Shown: piece by piece, positions 48,451-56,926 of the stretch
Position numbering within the stretch: the stretch's first letter is position 1
How the letters are laid out: each line of letters starts with the position of its first letter
NCBI RefSeq assembly: GCF_900167165.1
Contig: NZ_FUXM01000008.1
Location: 22,774-86,773, forward strand
Reading direction: 5' to 3'
Origin: Carboxydocella sporoproducens DSM 16521
Lineage (GTDB): Bacteria; Bacillota; GCA-003054495; Carboxydocellales; Carboxydocellaceae
Length of the DNA stretch: 64,000 bases
Translations under genes and position numbers: made by a program
Notes under the pieces: generated by a model
Database searches by the model: none
Told to the model about the DNA's origin: nothing
Seen by the model: only the letters and a program-made list of their open reading frames with translations

Positions 48451-49054
48451 TCCTCTTTCTCCCGCCCTTGCTATTTTTCTTGTCCGGCCACAGCGTCCAG
48501 CCTGTTTGCCTTTCAATCCAGGCCAGGCACCGGCCGACCAGGAAGATGATTTCTTCTGCATGGTCAATGGCCAGCTTTTTCCCACCAGCCTTGCCTCCGA
48601 CGGTAACAGCAGCAATTAAACCGGTCATGATGGTGCCCAACCAGGCTTTATTCCAGTCCGGATGGCTGCTGACTAATAAAAAAACGATAGTTGCTCCCAG
48701 TCCACCACTGACTGTACCGCAAATATCACCAATCACATCATTACAAAAAGAGGCCACTTTATCAGCATGATTGAGGAGAGAAATCGCCTGTTTTGCGCCT
48801 GGAATTTTTCGCGCTGCTTTGGCATGAAACGGAGCTACTGCAGCAGCCGTGGCTGCCACTCCGATCATATCAAAAATAATGCCTACAGCGATGATAATTA
48901 ACAGAAAGGGCAAAGCCGCCAGTGCCGAGGGAAATCGGTTTACAACCGCTTCCGTCCCACTGCTGATAGCCATAGCTGTAAAGAAAGTCAATAAACCTAC
49001 AACTAAAACCTGGCGCCGCACCTGTGCCCTCAATTTATGATTATTATTACCCAA
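48431..49054 (-). CDS. oapA: OLE-associated membrane protein OapA
   Basis: The protein has 207 residues. At least three strong membrane helices are visible ([47 protein letters not shown]-type), with a conserved polar and basic cytoplasmic segment ([41 protein letters not shown]). Position is the main identifier: it lies immediately downstream of the OLE RNA candidate and upstream of dxs, exactly where the OAP gene sits in Bacillus halodurans and Clostridia. OAP binds OLE RNA and places it at the membrane. The start is probably TTG at 49054 with AGAGGTG six bases before it; a GTG at 49063 is embedded in that site. Confidence 0.8.
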   Translation of the reverse strand: MGNNNHKLRAQVRRQVLVVGLLTFFTAMAISSGTEAVVNRFPSALAALPFLLIIIAVGIIFDMIGVAATAAAVAPFHAKAARKIPGAKQAISLLNHADKVASFCNDVIGDICGTVSGGLGATIVFLLVSSHPDWNKAWLGTIMTGLIAAVTVGGKAGGKKLAIDHAEEIIFLVGRCLAWIERQTGWTLWPDKKNSKGGRKRNDHFNS

Positions 49055-49084
49055 TCCGGTCACCTCTTAAATGATAAAAAAAAA

Positions 49085-49738
49085 TATATGTAACAGGCTA
49101 CTACTGGCAGGTGGTAGTCTGCTGAGTAAACGTTGTGGCTTCAGGTCCAGTAGGTTTTCCCAGACGATGCTCCTCTGCGTCGCCGCATGAGGCGGTTTCC
49201 CCTTTCCCATCGTTTTGCCGCGTCACCGCCGGCAAGACTGGATTACCACTTAGTCCACACTTTAATCCCCAGCAAACTCCATCTCTGGTGGGCAGCCTAG
49301 GAAATTTCTTCGGCGACCGCCGGCGTCTTCTAGCCTCTTTTGCAGATGCAGTTTCAGGCGACAGGTCCCTTAACCTCGGCGCCATCGGTTAAAAGGCCTG
49401 ATAGCTCGCCATCCTCTACACCCGCTCAAGGCAGGCTACACTGCACCCACCATCCTGCCGTAACAGGATAATGAATTGCAGGTTCAACCCCAAGCCATAG
49501 CTTCCTACTCGCCATAGGTCACCACGCACTTGGGCCTCCGCGGAAGCGGGGTCAACGCCCACATGCCCTTGTGGATCGCCCCATCTTCCTTAACTCCCAG
49601 CACCAACCCCCGACGGGGCGTCGAAAGCCGACACCAGGAACTTCATCGATGTGCCCTTTGACGGATTTTTAGGCCCGCCTTCAAAAACGCTGCGGCCGAC
49701 TAGGATACTGCACCACCTGCCACCGTAGCGGCCAGGCT
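49085..49738 (-). ncRNA. OLE RNA (ornate, large, extremophilic RNA)
   Basis: This GC-rich region of about 650 bases has no credible protein gene. It lies between ispA and oapA on the same strand, and OLE RNA (about 600 bases) is known at this position. The ends pair over a long distance: minus-strand GGCAGGTGGT (49721-49712) is complementary to ACCACCTGCC (49115-49106), 600 bases away. Many internal GC hairpins are visible. OLE RNA forms a membrane-bound RNP with OapA and is linked to tolerance of alcohol, cold and metal stress. I set the ends from the pairing and flanking AT-rich bases, so they are approximate. Confidence 0.82.
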
Positions 49739-49863
49739 GATGAATCATTGCTCAATAAATATTATATGCTATTTTGCTGTTCTTAGCAATTCGCCCTGTC
49801 AGCTGCTACAGTCTATCATAATCCATCTAAGCATGCAACAGCTAATTAATGCCAGACCAGTAG

Positions 49864-50769
49864 CTATTGCTCTCGTTTTAATAAAAATAAAGCTGTTTCC
49901 TTCAAAAATTCAGCCTTTGCGCCGAAAATCCCTAAAGCCGTAATGGCAGCGGTTACAGCCTTTTCCGCCATGATCCGGGCCTGTTCCAGTCCATATAGTG
50001 AAGGATAGGTGGCCTTGCAGTTTTTCAGGTCTGAATTTTTATCCTTGCCCATTTTGGCCGGGTCTCCGGTAATGTCCAGGATATCATCGGTGATTTGAAA
50101 AGCCAGGCCCAGTTGTTCAGCATAGTGGGATAAAGCTGCTAGTTGTTCAGGGGTAGCACCACCTATCAGGCCTCCCACCCTGACAGCTGCCCGGAAAAGG
50201 GCCCCCGTTTTGCGGCGATGGATTTTTTCCAGCTGTTCCCCATTAACTTGTTGCCCCTGGGCCTCCATATCCGCCATTTGCCCACCAATCATGCCCTGAG
50301 TACCTGCAGCCTCGGCAATTTCCCTGATTACCCGTAATGCGATTTCCGGACTTACACCAGCCCCCGGTAAATGCGCGGCTAGCAATTCAAAGGCCAGGGT
50401 CAACAGGGCATCTCCTGCCAGAATGGCTGTTGCTTCACCAAAGACCTTATGATTGGTAGGTTTACCCCGGCGGTAATCATCATTATCCATAGCCGGCAAA
50501 TCATCATGAATCAGGGAATAGGTGTGGATCATTTCCAGTGCTGCTGCTGCCGGCAGAGCAGCCTGAACTTCTCCCCCTACTGCTTCCACAGCCCCCAAAA
50601 CCAGGGCTGGGCGTAAACGTTTGCCCCCGGCAAAAAGACTATAGAGCATAGCCTCATGTAGGCGCCCTGGCTCCAGTTCTGGTCCGGGTAACACCTCTTC
50701 GAGCCAGTCCTCTACCAGTCTGTTTTTTGCCAGTAATTGCTCCTGCCACTTTTGCAAATCCATCTCCAC
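49864..50769 (-). CDS. ispA: Geranyl/farnesyl diphosphate synthase
   Basis: The protein has 301 residues. The two aspartate-rich motifs are DDLPAMDNDDYRRGKPTNH (about 90-108) and the second DDILDITGD (about 232-240). Other matches are GGKRLRPALVL and GQMADMEAQG. It condenses IPP and DMAPP to C10/C15 diphosphates, in an isoprenoid cluster with dxs. It follows xseB by three bases. Confidence 0.94.
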   Translation of the reverse strand: MEMDLQKWQEQLLAKNRLVEDWLEEVLPGPELEPGRLHEAMLYSLFAGGKRLRPALVLGAVEAVGGEVQAALPAAAALEMIHTYSLIHDDLPAMDNDDYRRGKPTNHKVFGEATAILAGDALLTLAFELLAAHLPGAGVSPEIALRVIREIAEAAGTQGMIGGQMADMEAQGQQVNGEQLEKIHRRKTGALFRAAVRVGGLIGGATPEQLAALSHYAEQLGLAFQITDDILDITGDPAKMGKDKNSDLKNCKATYPSLYGLEQARIMAEKAVTAAITALGIFGAKAEFLKETALFLLKREQ

Positions 50770-50772
50770 CCT

Positions 50773-51000
50773 CTATTCCAGTGTCGCTTCCTGTAACTCA
50801 ATTTTAGCATTAGACTGAGCCTGTAACAATAACAGTTTCCCTTCAGCAGCCTGCAGCTTTTCCTGGCAAAGACGGACCAGTTTTACCCCTTCTTCAAAGG
50901 CACGCAAGGCATCTTCCAGGGGCAACTGCCCTCGTTCCAGCTGGCTGACAATGCGTTCGAGCTTTTGCATTGCCTCTTCATAGCTCAGTTGATTATCCAT
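50773..51000 (-). CDS. xseB: Exodeoxyribonuclease VII small subunit
   Basis: The protein has 75 residues. YEEAMQKLERIVSQLERGQLPLEDALRAFEEGVKLVRLCQEKL is the full XseB coiled-coil motif. It works with XseA to degrade single-stranded DNA from both ends. It overlaps xseA by eight bases. Confidence 0.95.
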   Translation of the reverse strand: MDNQLSYEEAMQKLERIVSQLERGQLPLEDALRAFEEGVKLVRLCQEKLQAAEGKLLLLQAQSNAKIELQEATLE

Positions 51001-52210
51001 TCATTTTCCTCCTAACCGCCTGAACTTGACAATCTACTTCCCCATCCTTCATATGCAGGGTCAGTCCTTGTCCAGTCTGAACCTGTTCTACTGAAGTCAC
51101 TACTTCCTGTTCCCTTCGGCAGAAGGCGTAACCTCGCTCCAGCACCTTTAAAGGACTTAAAGCATTTAGAGCTGCTACTGTCTTCTCCAGGCGATGCTGT
51201 TTTTGCAGATATACATTTTCGGCAGCAGTCTGCAATTTTCCTGCTATCCTTTCAACCTCCTGCCATTTCCGCTCAAAATAGAGCTGAGGTTGCTGCAATA
51301 TAGGCCGGGAAGCCAGTTGTTCCAGCTGCTGTCGTTCCCAGCGAAAACGATTGCTGATAGCAGCCCTTAAGCGCTGGGCCATTTCTGCCGTACGGCCCAG
51401 CAGTTCCTGTAAGACTGGAACCGCCAGTTCCGCCGCATTGGAAGGGGTGGAAGCGCGGACATCAGCCACCAGATCAGCCAGGGTAACATCACTTTCATGC
51501 CCGATAGCAGCAATCACCGGCAGGGGACAGGCAGCAATGGCCCGTACTACTATTTCCGAATTGAAGGCAGCCAGATCTTCAGTGGCTCCTCCGCCTCGAC
51601 CTACAATCACCAGGTCTGCCCCCGTGTGAGCTGCTGCCAGTTCTAATCCAGCTTTGATGGAGGCAGGCGCCTCTTCACCCTGTACCTGCACATCCACAAT
51701 CACGATCTCAATAATGGGAAAACGCTGGCGCAGTATTTTTACCATATCCCGTACTGCTGCTCCCTGCCGGGAAGTAACCAGGGCTATCCGACGAGGTAAA
51801 GGCGGCAAAGGCCTTTTGCGGGCAGTGCTGAACAGCCCCTCTGCCTCCAGTTTACGCTTCAGCTGTTCCAGCTGCAACTGGCTGCTGCCAATGCCATAGG
51901 GCTGGATATCTTCGGCGTAGAGCTGATAGATCCCATTCGGCAGAAAAACATTGATACTGCCCAGGACCAGCACCTCCATACCGGCCCGGGGTTGAAAACG
52001 TAGATTGGCTGCCTGTTGCCGGAACATAACGCATTTAAGCTGGCTTTCCTGGTCTTTCAGGGTAAAATAGCAGTGACCGGAAAGGCGATGGCGGGTAAAT
52101 TCCGCTATCTCCCCTTTAATCCAGACTCTTTTAAGCAGATAATTGGTCTCCAGGCTCTGTTTGATCAGGCTGTTCAGTTCTGTCACTGTCCAGAAAGTTT
52201 TTCCCGTCAT
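50993..52210 (-). CDS. xseA: Exodeoxyribonuclease VII large subunit
   Basis: The protein has 405 residues. An N-terminal OB-fold (VWIKGEIAEFTRHRLSGHCYFTLKD) is followed by the catalytic domain: VTSRQGAAVRDMVKILRQRFP, GRGGGATEDLAAFN and IGHESDVTLADLVADVRASTPSNAAEL. It has a long helical C-terminus. It is the first gene of the xseA-xseB-ispA-OLE-oapA-dxs-tlyA series. Confidence 0.96.
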   Translation of the reverse strand: MTGKTFWTVTELNSLIKQSLETNYLLKRVWIKGEIAEFTRHRLSGHCYFTLKDQESQLKCVMFRQQAANLRFQPRAGMEVLVLGSINVFLPNGIYQLYAEDIQPYGIGSSQLQLEQLKRKLEAEGLFSTARKRPLPPLPRRIALVTSRQGAAVRDMVKILRQRFPIIEIVIVDVQVQGEEAPASIKAGLELAAAHTGADLVIVGRGGGATEDLAAFNSEIVVRAIAACPLPVIAAIGHESDVTLADLVADVRASTPSNAAELAVPVLQELLGRTAEMAQRLRAAISNRFRWERQQLEQLASRPILQQPQLYFERKWQEVERIAGKLQTAAENVYLQKQHRLEKTVAALNALSPLKVLERGYAFCRREQEVVTSVEQVQTGQGLTLHMKDGEVDCQVQAVRRKMNG

Positions 52211-52254
52211 CTTTTGCCCTCCGCAGATAAAATAGAAGGCAGCCGCTGGCTGCC

Positions 52255-53667
52255 TTACTTGTTCATAAGATATTCGTGAATGGCAGTAGCCGCTACCCGG
52301 CCTGCACCCATAGCCTTAATAACAGTAGCTGCACCGGTCACCACATCACCACCGGCATAGACTCCTGGCTTAGAAGTAGCTCCTGTTTCTTCACTGGCCA
52401 TAATATTGCCTTTCCGGTTGGTTTCCAAACCTTTGGTAGTGCGCGGTACCAAAGGATTGGGACCCTGACCGATCGCCACTACTACTGTATCCACTTCCAT
52501 GATGAAATTGGAGCCTTCGATAGGCACAGGGCTGCGGCGCCCGGACGCATCGGGTTCACCCAGCTCATAACGCAGGCATTCCATGGCTGTCACCCAGCCC
52601 TGCTCATTGCCCAGCAGGCGAATGGGATTGGTCAACAGCTGGAACTTGATGCCTTCTTCTTCCGCATGATGGATTTCTTCCAAACGAGCCGGCATTTCTT
52701 CCCGGGAACGGCGATAGACAATATATACTTCCTCTGCCCCCAGCCGCTTGGCAGTTCTGGCAGCATCCATGGCTACGTTCCCGGCACCCAGAATGGCCGC
52801 CCGCTTACCAACCTTAATAGGAGTGGCATACTCGGGGAAGAGATAGCCCTTCATCAGGTTGGTTCTGGTCAGGAATTCATTGGCTGAATAGACGCCGTTC
52901 AGGTTTTCCCCGGGAATACCCAGGAAGTAGGGCAAACCTGCACCGGTGCCGATGAACACCGCATCAAAGCCTTCCTGCTCCATCAGCTCATCCACAGTGA
53001 TGCTCTTGCCGACCACGGCATTAACGATGATTTCTACCCCCATTTTGCGCAGATTATCAATTTCCTGCTGCACAATCCGCTTGGGCAAACGGAACTCAGG
53101 GATACCATACATCAACACCCCACCGGGGACATGCAGAGCTTCAAATATAGTTACCTTATGGCCCAGCTTGGCCAGGTCAGCTGCTGCTGTCAGGCCCGCC
53201 GGCCCGGAACCGATAATAGCCACTTTCTTACCAGTGGGAGGAGCAACCTCTGGTACTTCCACCCCATGGGCCATTTCCCAGTCAGCGGCAAAACGCTCCA
53301 GCCGGCCAATCCCTACCGGCTCGCCTTTCTTGGCCATTACACAGTTCTTTTCACACTGGTTTTCCTGAGGACATACCCGGCCACAAACAGCAGGCAACAG
53401 GTTTTTCGTCTTAATGGTCCGAATGGCCCCGGCAAAATCCTTTTCCTTGATTTTAGCGATAAACTGAGGAATAGGCACTTGTACAGGACAGCCCTTGACA
53501 CAGGGTTCATTTTTACAGCTGAGACAGCGATTAGCTTCCTGAACCGCCAGTTCTTCCGTATAACCCAGTGCTACTTCATCGAAGTTTCTGGCCCGTACTG
53601 CCGGGTCCTGTTCCGGGATCGGAGTTTTCTTCAGGACCAGCTCCTTTTTGCCTTTTTCTAGTGACAT
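52255..53667 (-). CDS. NfnB/glutamate synthase small subunit-like flavoprotein
   Basis: The protein has 470 residues. It has an N-terminal two-cluster Fe-S domain (CLSCKNEPCVKGCPVQVPIP and CGRVCPQENQCEKNC, about 45-115), then FAD- and NAD(P)H-binding Rossmann folds (AIIGSGPAGLTAAADLAKLG near 148, AILGAGNVAMDAARTAKRLG near 290). The last third has the family GDVVTGAATVIKAMGAGR stretch. With the subunit encoded just upstream it matches the electron-bifurcating NADH-dependent ferredoxin:NADP oxidoreductase (Nfn). The start is ATG at 53667 in a 10-base overlap. GltA-like annotation (glutamate synthase) is the usual misname, since no large subunit gene is nearby. Confidence 0.88.
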   Translation of the reverse strand: MSLEKGKKELVLKKTPIPEQDPAVRARNFDEVALGYTEELAVQEANRCLSCKNEPCVKGCPVQVPIPQFIAKIKEKDFAGAIRTIKTKNLLPAVCGRVCPQENQCEKNCVMAKKGEPVGIGRLERFAADWEMAHGVEVPEVAPPTGKKVAIIGSGPAGLTAAADLAKLGHKVTIFEALHVPGGVLMYGIPEFRLPKRIVQQEIDNLRKMGVEIIVNAVVGKSITVDELMEQEGFDAVFIGTGAGLPYFLGIPGENLNGVYSANEFLTRTNLMKGYLFPEYATPIKVGKRAAILGAGNVAMDAARTAKRLGAEEVYIVYRRSREEMPARLEEIHHAEEEGIKFQLLTNPIRLLGNEQGWVTAMECLRYELGEPDASGRRSPVPIEGSNFIMEVDTVVVAIGQGPNPLVPRTTKGLETNRKGNIMASEETGATSKPGVYAGGDVVTGAATVIKAMGAGRVAATAIHEYLMNK

Positions 53668-54500
53668 CCGCAACCACCCCCGCAACTGCCAGCTGCCCTG
53701 GCCCGTGCTTCTTCATCCTTGAAAATCTGGGCCCGCCGCATTTGTTCAGCAAAATCCACCAGATGGCCGTCAAATTCCGGACCATCCACACAGGTGAATT
53801 TAGTTTCTCCGCCTACGGTGACCCGGCAGGCACCGCACATGCCTGTGCCATCCACCATGATGGAGTTCAAGCTGACAATAGTCTTGATACCATAGGGTCT
53901 GGTTACTTCTGCCACTGCCCGCATCATGGGCAAGGGACCGATAGCATATACCAGATCGATTTTTTCGCCCTGGTCGATCATTTCCTGCAAGACCTGGGTT
54001 ACAAATCCATGGCGGCCATAAGAACCGTCATCAGTGGTAACATGCAGGGTCTGAGAAACTGCCCGCATCTCCTCTTCCCAGAACAAAAGATCCTTGCAAC
54101 GGGCTCCGATAATGGAAGTCACCCGGTTGCCAGCCTTGTACAATTCCCGGGTAATGGGAAACATGGGGGCGATACCCACGCCACCGCCGATACAGACCAC
54201 ATGACCAAAATTGTCGATTTCCGACTCATGGCCTAAAGGTCCAACAAAATCCAGAACAGCATCTCCCTCATTGAGACAGCCCAATTTCTGGGTAGTATAG
54301 CCAACCTCGGCAAAAATAATGGTAATAGTGCCTTTTTCTTTATTAAAGTCGGCAATGGTCAAGGGAATCCGTTCCCCTTTTTCGTCTACCCGCAGGATAA
54401 TGAACTGTCCCGCCTTGGCATTGCGAGCAACCAGTGGCGCTTCAATTTCCATCAGCTTGATATTTTCCGACAGCGCCTGTTTGCGTAAAATCCGGTACAC
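53658..54500 (-). CDS. NfnA-like ferredoxin-NADP reductase subunit
   Basis: The protein has 280 residues. A FAD-binding barrel (GQFIILRVDEKGERIPLTIAD) and NAD-binding domain (GGGVGIAPMFPITREL) are followed by a C-terminal 2Fe-2S cysteine motif (DGTGMCGACRVTVGG, later FTCVDGPEFDGHLVD). GTG at 54500 is the start, because it gives the family N-terminus YRILRKQALSENIKLMEIEAP and follows GGGAGG. The C-terminal tail is unusual, with four Cys and a final His among glycines (last 11 residues AGSCGGGCGCH). It forms a two-gene unit with the NfnB-like protein. Confidence 0.88.
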   Translation of the reverse strand: MYRILRKQALSENIKLMEIEAPLVARNAKAGQFIILRVDEKGERIPLTIADFNKEKGTITIIFAEVGYTTQKLGCLNEGDAVLDFVGPLGHESEIDNFGHVVCIGGGVGIAPMFPITRELYKAGNRVTSIIGARCKDLLFWEEEMRAVSQTLHVTTDDGSYGRHGFVTQVLQEMIDQGEKIDLVYAIGPLPMMRAVAEVTRPYGIKTIVSLNSIMVDGTGMCGACRVTVGGETKFTCVDGPEFDGHLVDFAEQMRRAQIFKDEEARARAAGSCGGGCGCH

Positions 54501-54543
54501 TCCTTCTTCCCCTCCCTCATAAAATATAATTGTCTTCAATTTT

Positions 54544-55554
54544 TTATTTATTCTCGCCAATTGGACTAATTCCTGCCGTCAGCGGTAATTTTTTTAACAA
54601 ATTATAACGGGCCAGTAGAGCCGGACCCAGGGCATTGTCCCCGCTGTATCTCGCCTCTGCAAAAAATAGCCTTATACCCAGGGCAGGATGTTCCAGCCGC
54701 TTTCTTAATTTCTGCCTTAAAAACTGGTTGGCCGCTACACCGCCCACCAGCAGCACATCCTTAAGACCAGTCTGCTCCCGCCCATACAGAATCAGCTTTT
54801 CCAGGCCTTTAGCCAGACAGCTTTCCACCGCTCTGGCTACCGCTGCCGCCGGTTCCCCAGCTGCGATGGCCTTGTAGGCCTGGGTCTCAGCCCCGCTTAA
54901 ATGCAACCAGCCCTGCTGGCAGGGGATGGATAAAGGTTTAATAGGGCCAGACCAGGTGCGAGCCAGCTGCTCTAAGGCCGGGCCCGCGGGAAAGGTAAGC
55001 CCAAGGGCCACACCTATCCGGTCCACCAGCTGCCCGGCATGGAGGTCTTTGCTACCCCCCAGCTGCTTAATCCGATAAAAACTTCCTTGCTCCTCAACCC
55101 GGCGCACTTCCAGCAGGTCAGTAGTGCCTCCTGACAGGTGAATAGCCAAAAAAGCAGAAGCTTCGGGCCCACCGGCAGATGCCAGCCCTGCGGCTAGATG
55201 GCCTTCCTGATGGGAAACCTCCACTACCGCCGCTCCACAAAAAGCAGCCAGAGCCCGGGCCAGGGTTTCTCCTGCCTTAAAAACCGGCATATAGCTGTCC
55301 TCCCGGGGCCGGGGCCTAACGCTTACCCCAATGGCTGCCACCCGGGCGGGGTCCGCCTGGCCCAGCACTTCTCCGGCCAGTTCCTGCAGCTGCCCTAAAT
55401 GCAAAAACAGGGCCTCACTTTGTCTCAGGCCCCGTTCTCCTTGCTTTACGGGCAAGAGCTTTCTCCTTTCCGCCAGCAGCTTTCCCTCTGCATCTACCAG
55501 TGCCAGTGAAGTACAATAATTGCTGGTATCAATGCCGAGAAAGAGATCTCTCAT
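54544..55554 (-). CDS. Kae1/TsaD paralogue (peptidase M22/Gcp-like)
   Basis: The protein has 336 residues of ASKHA fold. GIDTSNYCTSLALVD at the N-terminus, HQEGHLAAGLASAG as the metal-binding HxEGH motif, HLSGGTTDLLEV and LLVGGVAANQFLRQKL match TsaD. However, the protein differs from the usual YgjD/TsaD in several core segments, and the motif is HQEGH rather than HMEGH. A Clostridial TsaD paralogue of unknown function, downstream of nusB, is the best call. It overlaps nusB by 26 bases. Confidence 0.75.
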   Translation of the reverse strand: MRDLFLGIDTSNYCTSLALVDAEGKLLAERRKLLPVKQGERGLRQSEALFLHLGQLQELAGEVLGQADPARVAAIGVSVRPRPREDSYMPVFKAGETLARALAAFCGAAVVEVSHQEGHLAAGLASAGGPEASAFLAIHLSGGTTDLLEVRRVEEQGSFYRIKQLGGSKDLHAGQLVDRIGVALGLTFPAGPALEQLARTWSGPIKPLSIPCQQGWLHLSGAETQAYKAIAAGEPAAAVARAVESCLAKGLEKLILYGREQTGLKDVLLVGGVAANQFLRQKLRKRLEHPALGIRLFFAEARYSGDNALGPALLARYNLLKKLPLTAGISPIGENK

Positions 55555-55957
55555 CCTTTTTCAGCTCCTTGAGCATCCGGCCCAGAATACCGTTAATAAA
55601 GCGGCTGGAATCTTTATCCCCATATCGTTTGGCCAGTTCCACCGCTTCATTGACAGCCACTGCCGGGGGTATGTCCTCCCGGTGCAGGAGTTCAAAAGCC
55701 CCCAGCCGCAAAATGTTGCGGTCCACGACACCCATGCGCCGTACAGGCCAACCTTCACTTCGTTGTTCGATTTCCTCATCCAGCTGGGACCTGCAGGATA
55801 ACACTCCTGTGACCAGTTCGCGGGCAAAAGTGACTGCTTCCTGGGGCAAGGCAAACTCTTCTGTCAGGTGTACCAGAGTATCCTGCCAATCGCTTTCACT
55901 TAAATCCAGCTGATAAAGGGTTTGTAATGCTGCTTCTCGGCCCTGTCTACGTATCAC
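55529..55957 (-). CDS. nusB: Transcription antitermination protein NusB
   Basis: The helical protein has 142 residues. RRQGREAALQTLYQLDLSE opens the family and AVNEAVELAKRYGDKDSSRFINGILGRMLKEL closes it. NusB with NusE binds boxA in rRNA antitermination. It follows a DUF2273 gene and the amaP gene, an arrangement shared with other Clostridia where asp23 genes also adjoin nusB. Confidence 0.94.
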   Translation of the reverse strand: MIRRQGREAALQTLYQLDLSESDWQDTLVHLTEEFALPQEAVTFARELVTGVLSCRSQLDEEIEQRSEGWPVRRMGVVDRNILRLGAFELLHREDIPPAVAVNEAVELAKRYGDKDSSRFINGILGRMLKELKKDERSLSRH

Positions 55958-56174
55958 TGTTTTGCCTCCTTATCAAGCGCTCGGTCCAGAATCTGCCTTC
56001 ACCGCGTTCCCAGCGGCTACCCAAATAAAAACCGCCAGCAACACAGGCCAACAGAAAAACAGCTTTAAACAGCCCATAATGGATAGTAAGCCAGCCAAAA
56101 ACCAATCCTATAAGTGCACCGGCTGTTTTACCCGGATGTTCTACTATTAATGTTTCCATGATTTCTCTCCACAT
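55947..56174 (-). CDS. DUF2273 small membrane protein
   Basis: The protein has 75 residues and two membrane helices (GKTAGALIGLVFGWLTIHYGLF and AVFLLACVAGGFYLGSRW), separated by a short turn, with a basic C-terminus. The ATG at 56174 has AGGTG six bases upstream; another at 56159 is possible. The family is always found with Asp23/AmaP cell-envelope genes and its function is unknown. It overlaps nusB by 11 bases. Confidence 0.8.
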   Translation of the reverse strand: MWREIMETLIVEHPGKTAGALIGLVFGWLTIHYGLFKAVFLLACVAGGFYLGSRWERGEGRFWTERLIRRQNSDT

Positions 56175-56179
56175 TCCTC

Positions 56180-56725
56180 TCACCTGACCTTTCCGCTGCT
56201 GGTAGTGGTTTCAGGCTGCAGGGAGGTGACCAGTATCCGAATCTGATTGACTTCCAGCCCCACCACTTGCGCCAGCCGCTGCTTGATCTCCTCCTGCAGG
56301 GAGGTCAGCAGTTCAGGCAGATTTAACTCACCGCTGACGGTTAGGCGAATCAGAATCTGCAACCCGGCCGGAGTCATGGCCAGCTGAGCCCGGCATTCCC
56401 GCACTCCGGGCAACTGGAAGGCAGTCCTGGAAACCAGTCCGGTAATGGCTTCCACACTGATATGTACTTGACCCAGTGGATTGTCTTTAATCAAAATATG
56501 GGGGATAACCCGGCGTTCAAAAACGGAAATGAGAAAGCGTACACTCAATAAAAACAGAATAACAGCCAGAACAAACATAGCATAGCGAAAATTGCTAGAA
56601 CCCATGCTTTCTTCCAGTAAAAAAGCAGGCAAATTCCAGCCCAGGCTGTAAAGAGCCAGTATTACCATTCCTAAACCAACGATAAAAGAATACACTGCCA
56701 GGAGAAAACGGTCAAGAGCGCGCAT
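56180..56725 (-). CDS. amaP: Alkaline shock response membrane anchor AmaP
   Basis: The protein has 181 residues. Two membrane helices (FLLAVYSFIVGLGMVILALYSLGW and YAMFVLAVILFLLSVRFLIS) are followed by a cytoplasmic Asp23-like region (IKDNPLGQVHISVEAITGLVSRTAFQLPGV). AmaP anchors Asp23 to the membrane. Asp23 itself is encoded at 58638-59042, with the phosphate genes lying in between, so the usual amaP-asp23 neighbours are split here. Confidence 0.82.
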   Translation of the reverse strand: MRALDRFLLAVYSFIVGLGMVILALYSLGWNLPAFLLEESMGSSNFRYAMFVLAVILFLLSVRFLISVFERRVIPHILIKDNPLGQVHISVEAITGLVSRTAFQLPGVRECRAQLAMTPAGLQILIRLTVSGELNLPELLTSLQEEIKQRLAQVVGLEVNQIRILVTSLQPETTTSSGKVR

Positions 56726-56815
56726 GTTTTTATCTCCTTTCTATCTATATGTACAATTGTAATTTATTCGCTTTTATTACCTTATTTCCTGCCGGGAACC
56801 AGGGATTTTTACCTT

Positions 56816-56844
56816 TGTTAATTTAATGTTAATCTTCTGTAAAT
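56816..56844 (+). promoter_or_regulatory. Pho box, three 11-bp-spaced repeats
   Basis: TGTTAAT (56816), TGTTAAT (56827) and TGTAAAT (56838) repeat with exact 11-base periodicity and AT-rich spacers, the form bound by PhoB/PhoP response regulators. A TAAAAT-like -10 box follows near 56872. It lies about 80 bases before the DUF47 gene and suggests phosphate-starvation induction of the pit operon. Confidence 0.75.
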
Positions 56845-56926
56845 TGTCTTGTCGAAAGAGTACGATAAGGATAAAATCAGAGTGGCGATTTAAAGTTAAT
56901 ACATAGTAGCAGGAGGTATTCAGTTC

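Noticed and set aside
49101..49392. Small ORFs across the OLE RNA region
   Set aside because: They are on both strands, overlap each other, have no good ribosome sites, and the region shows RNA pairing and the OLE gene context.
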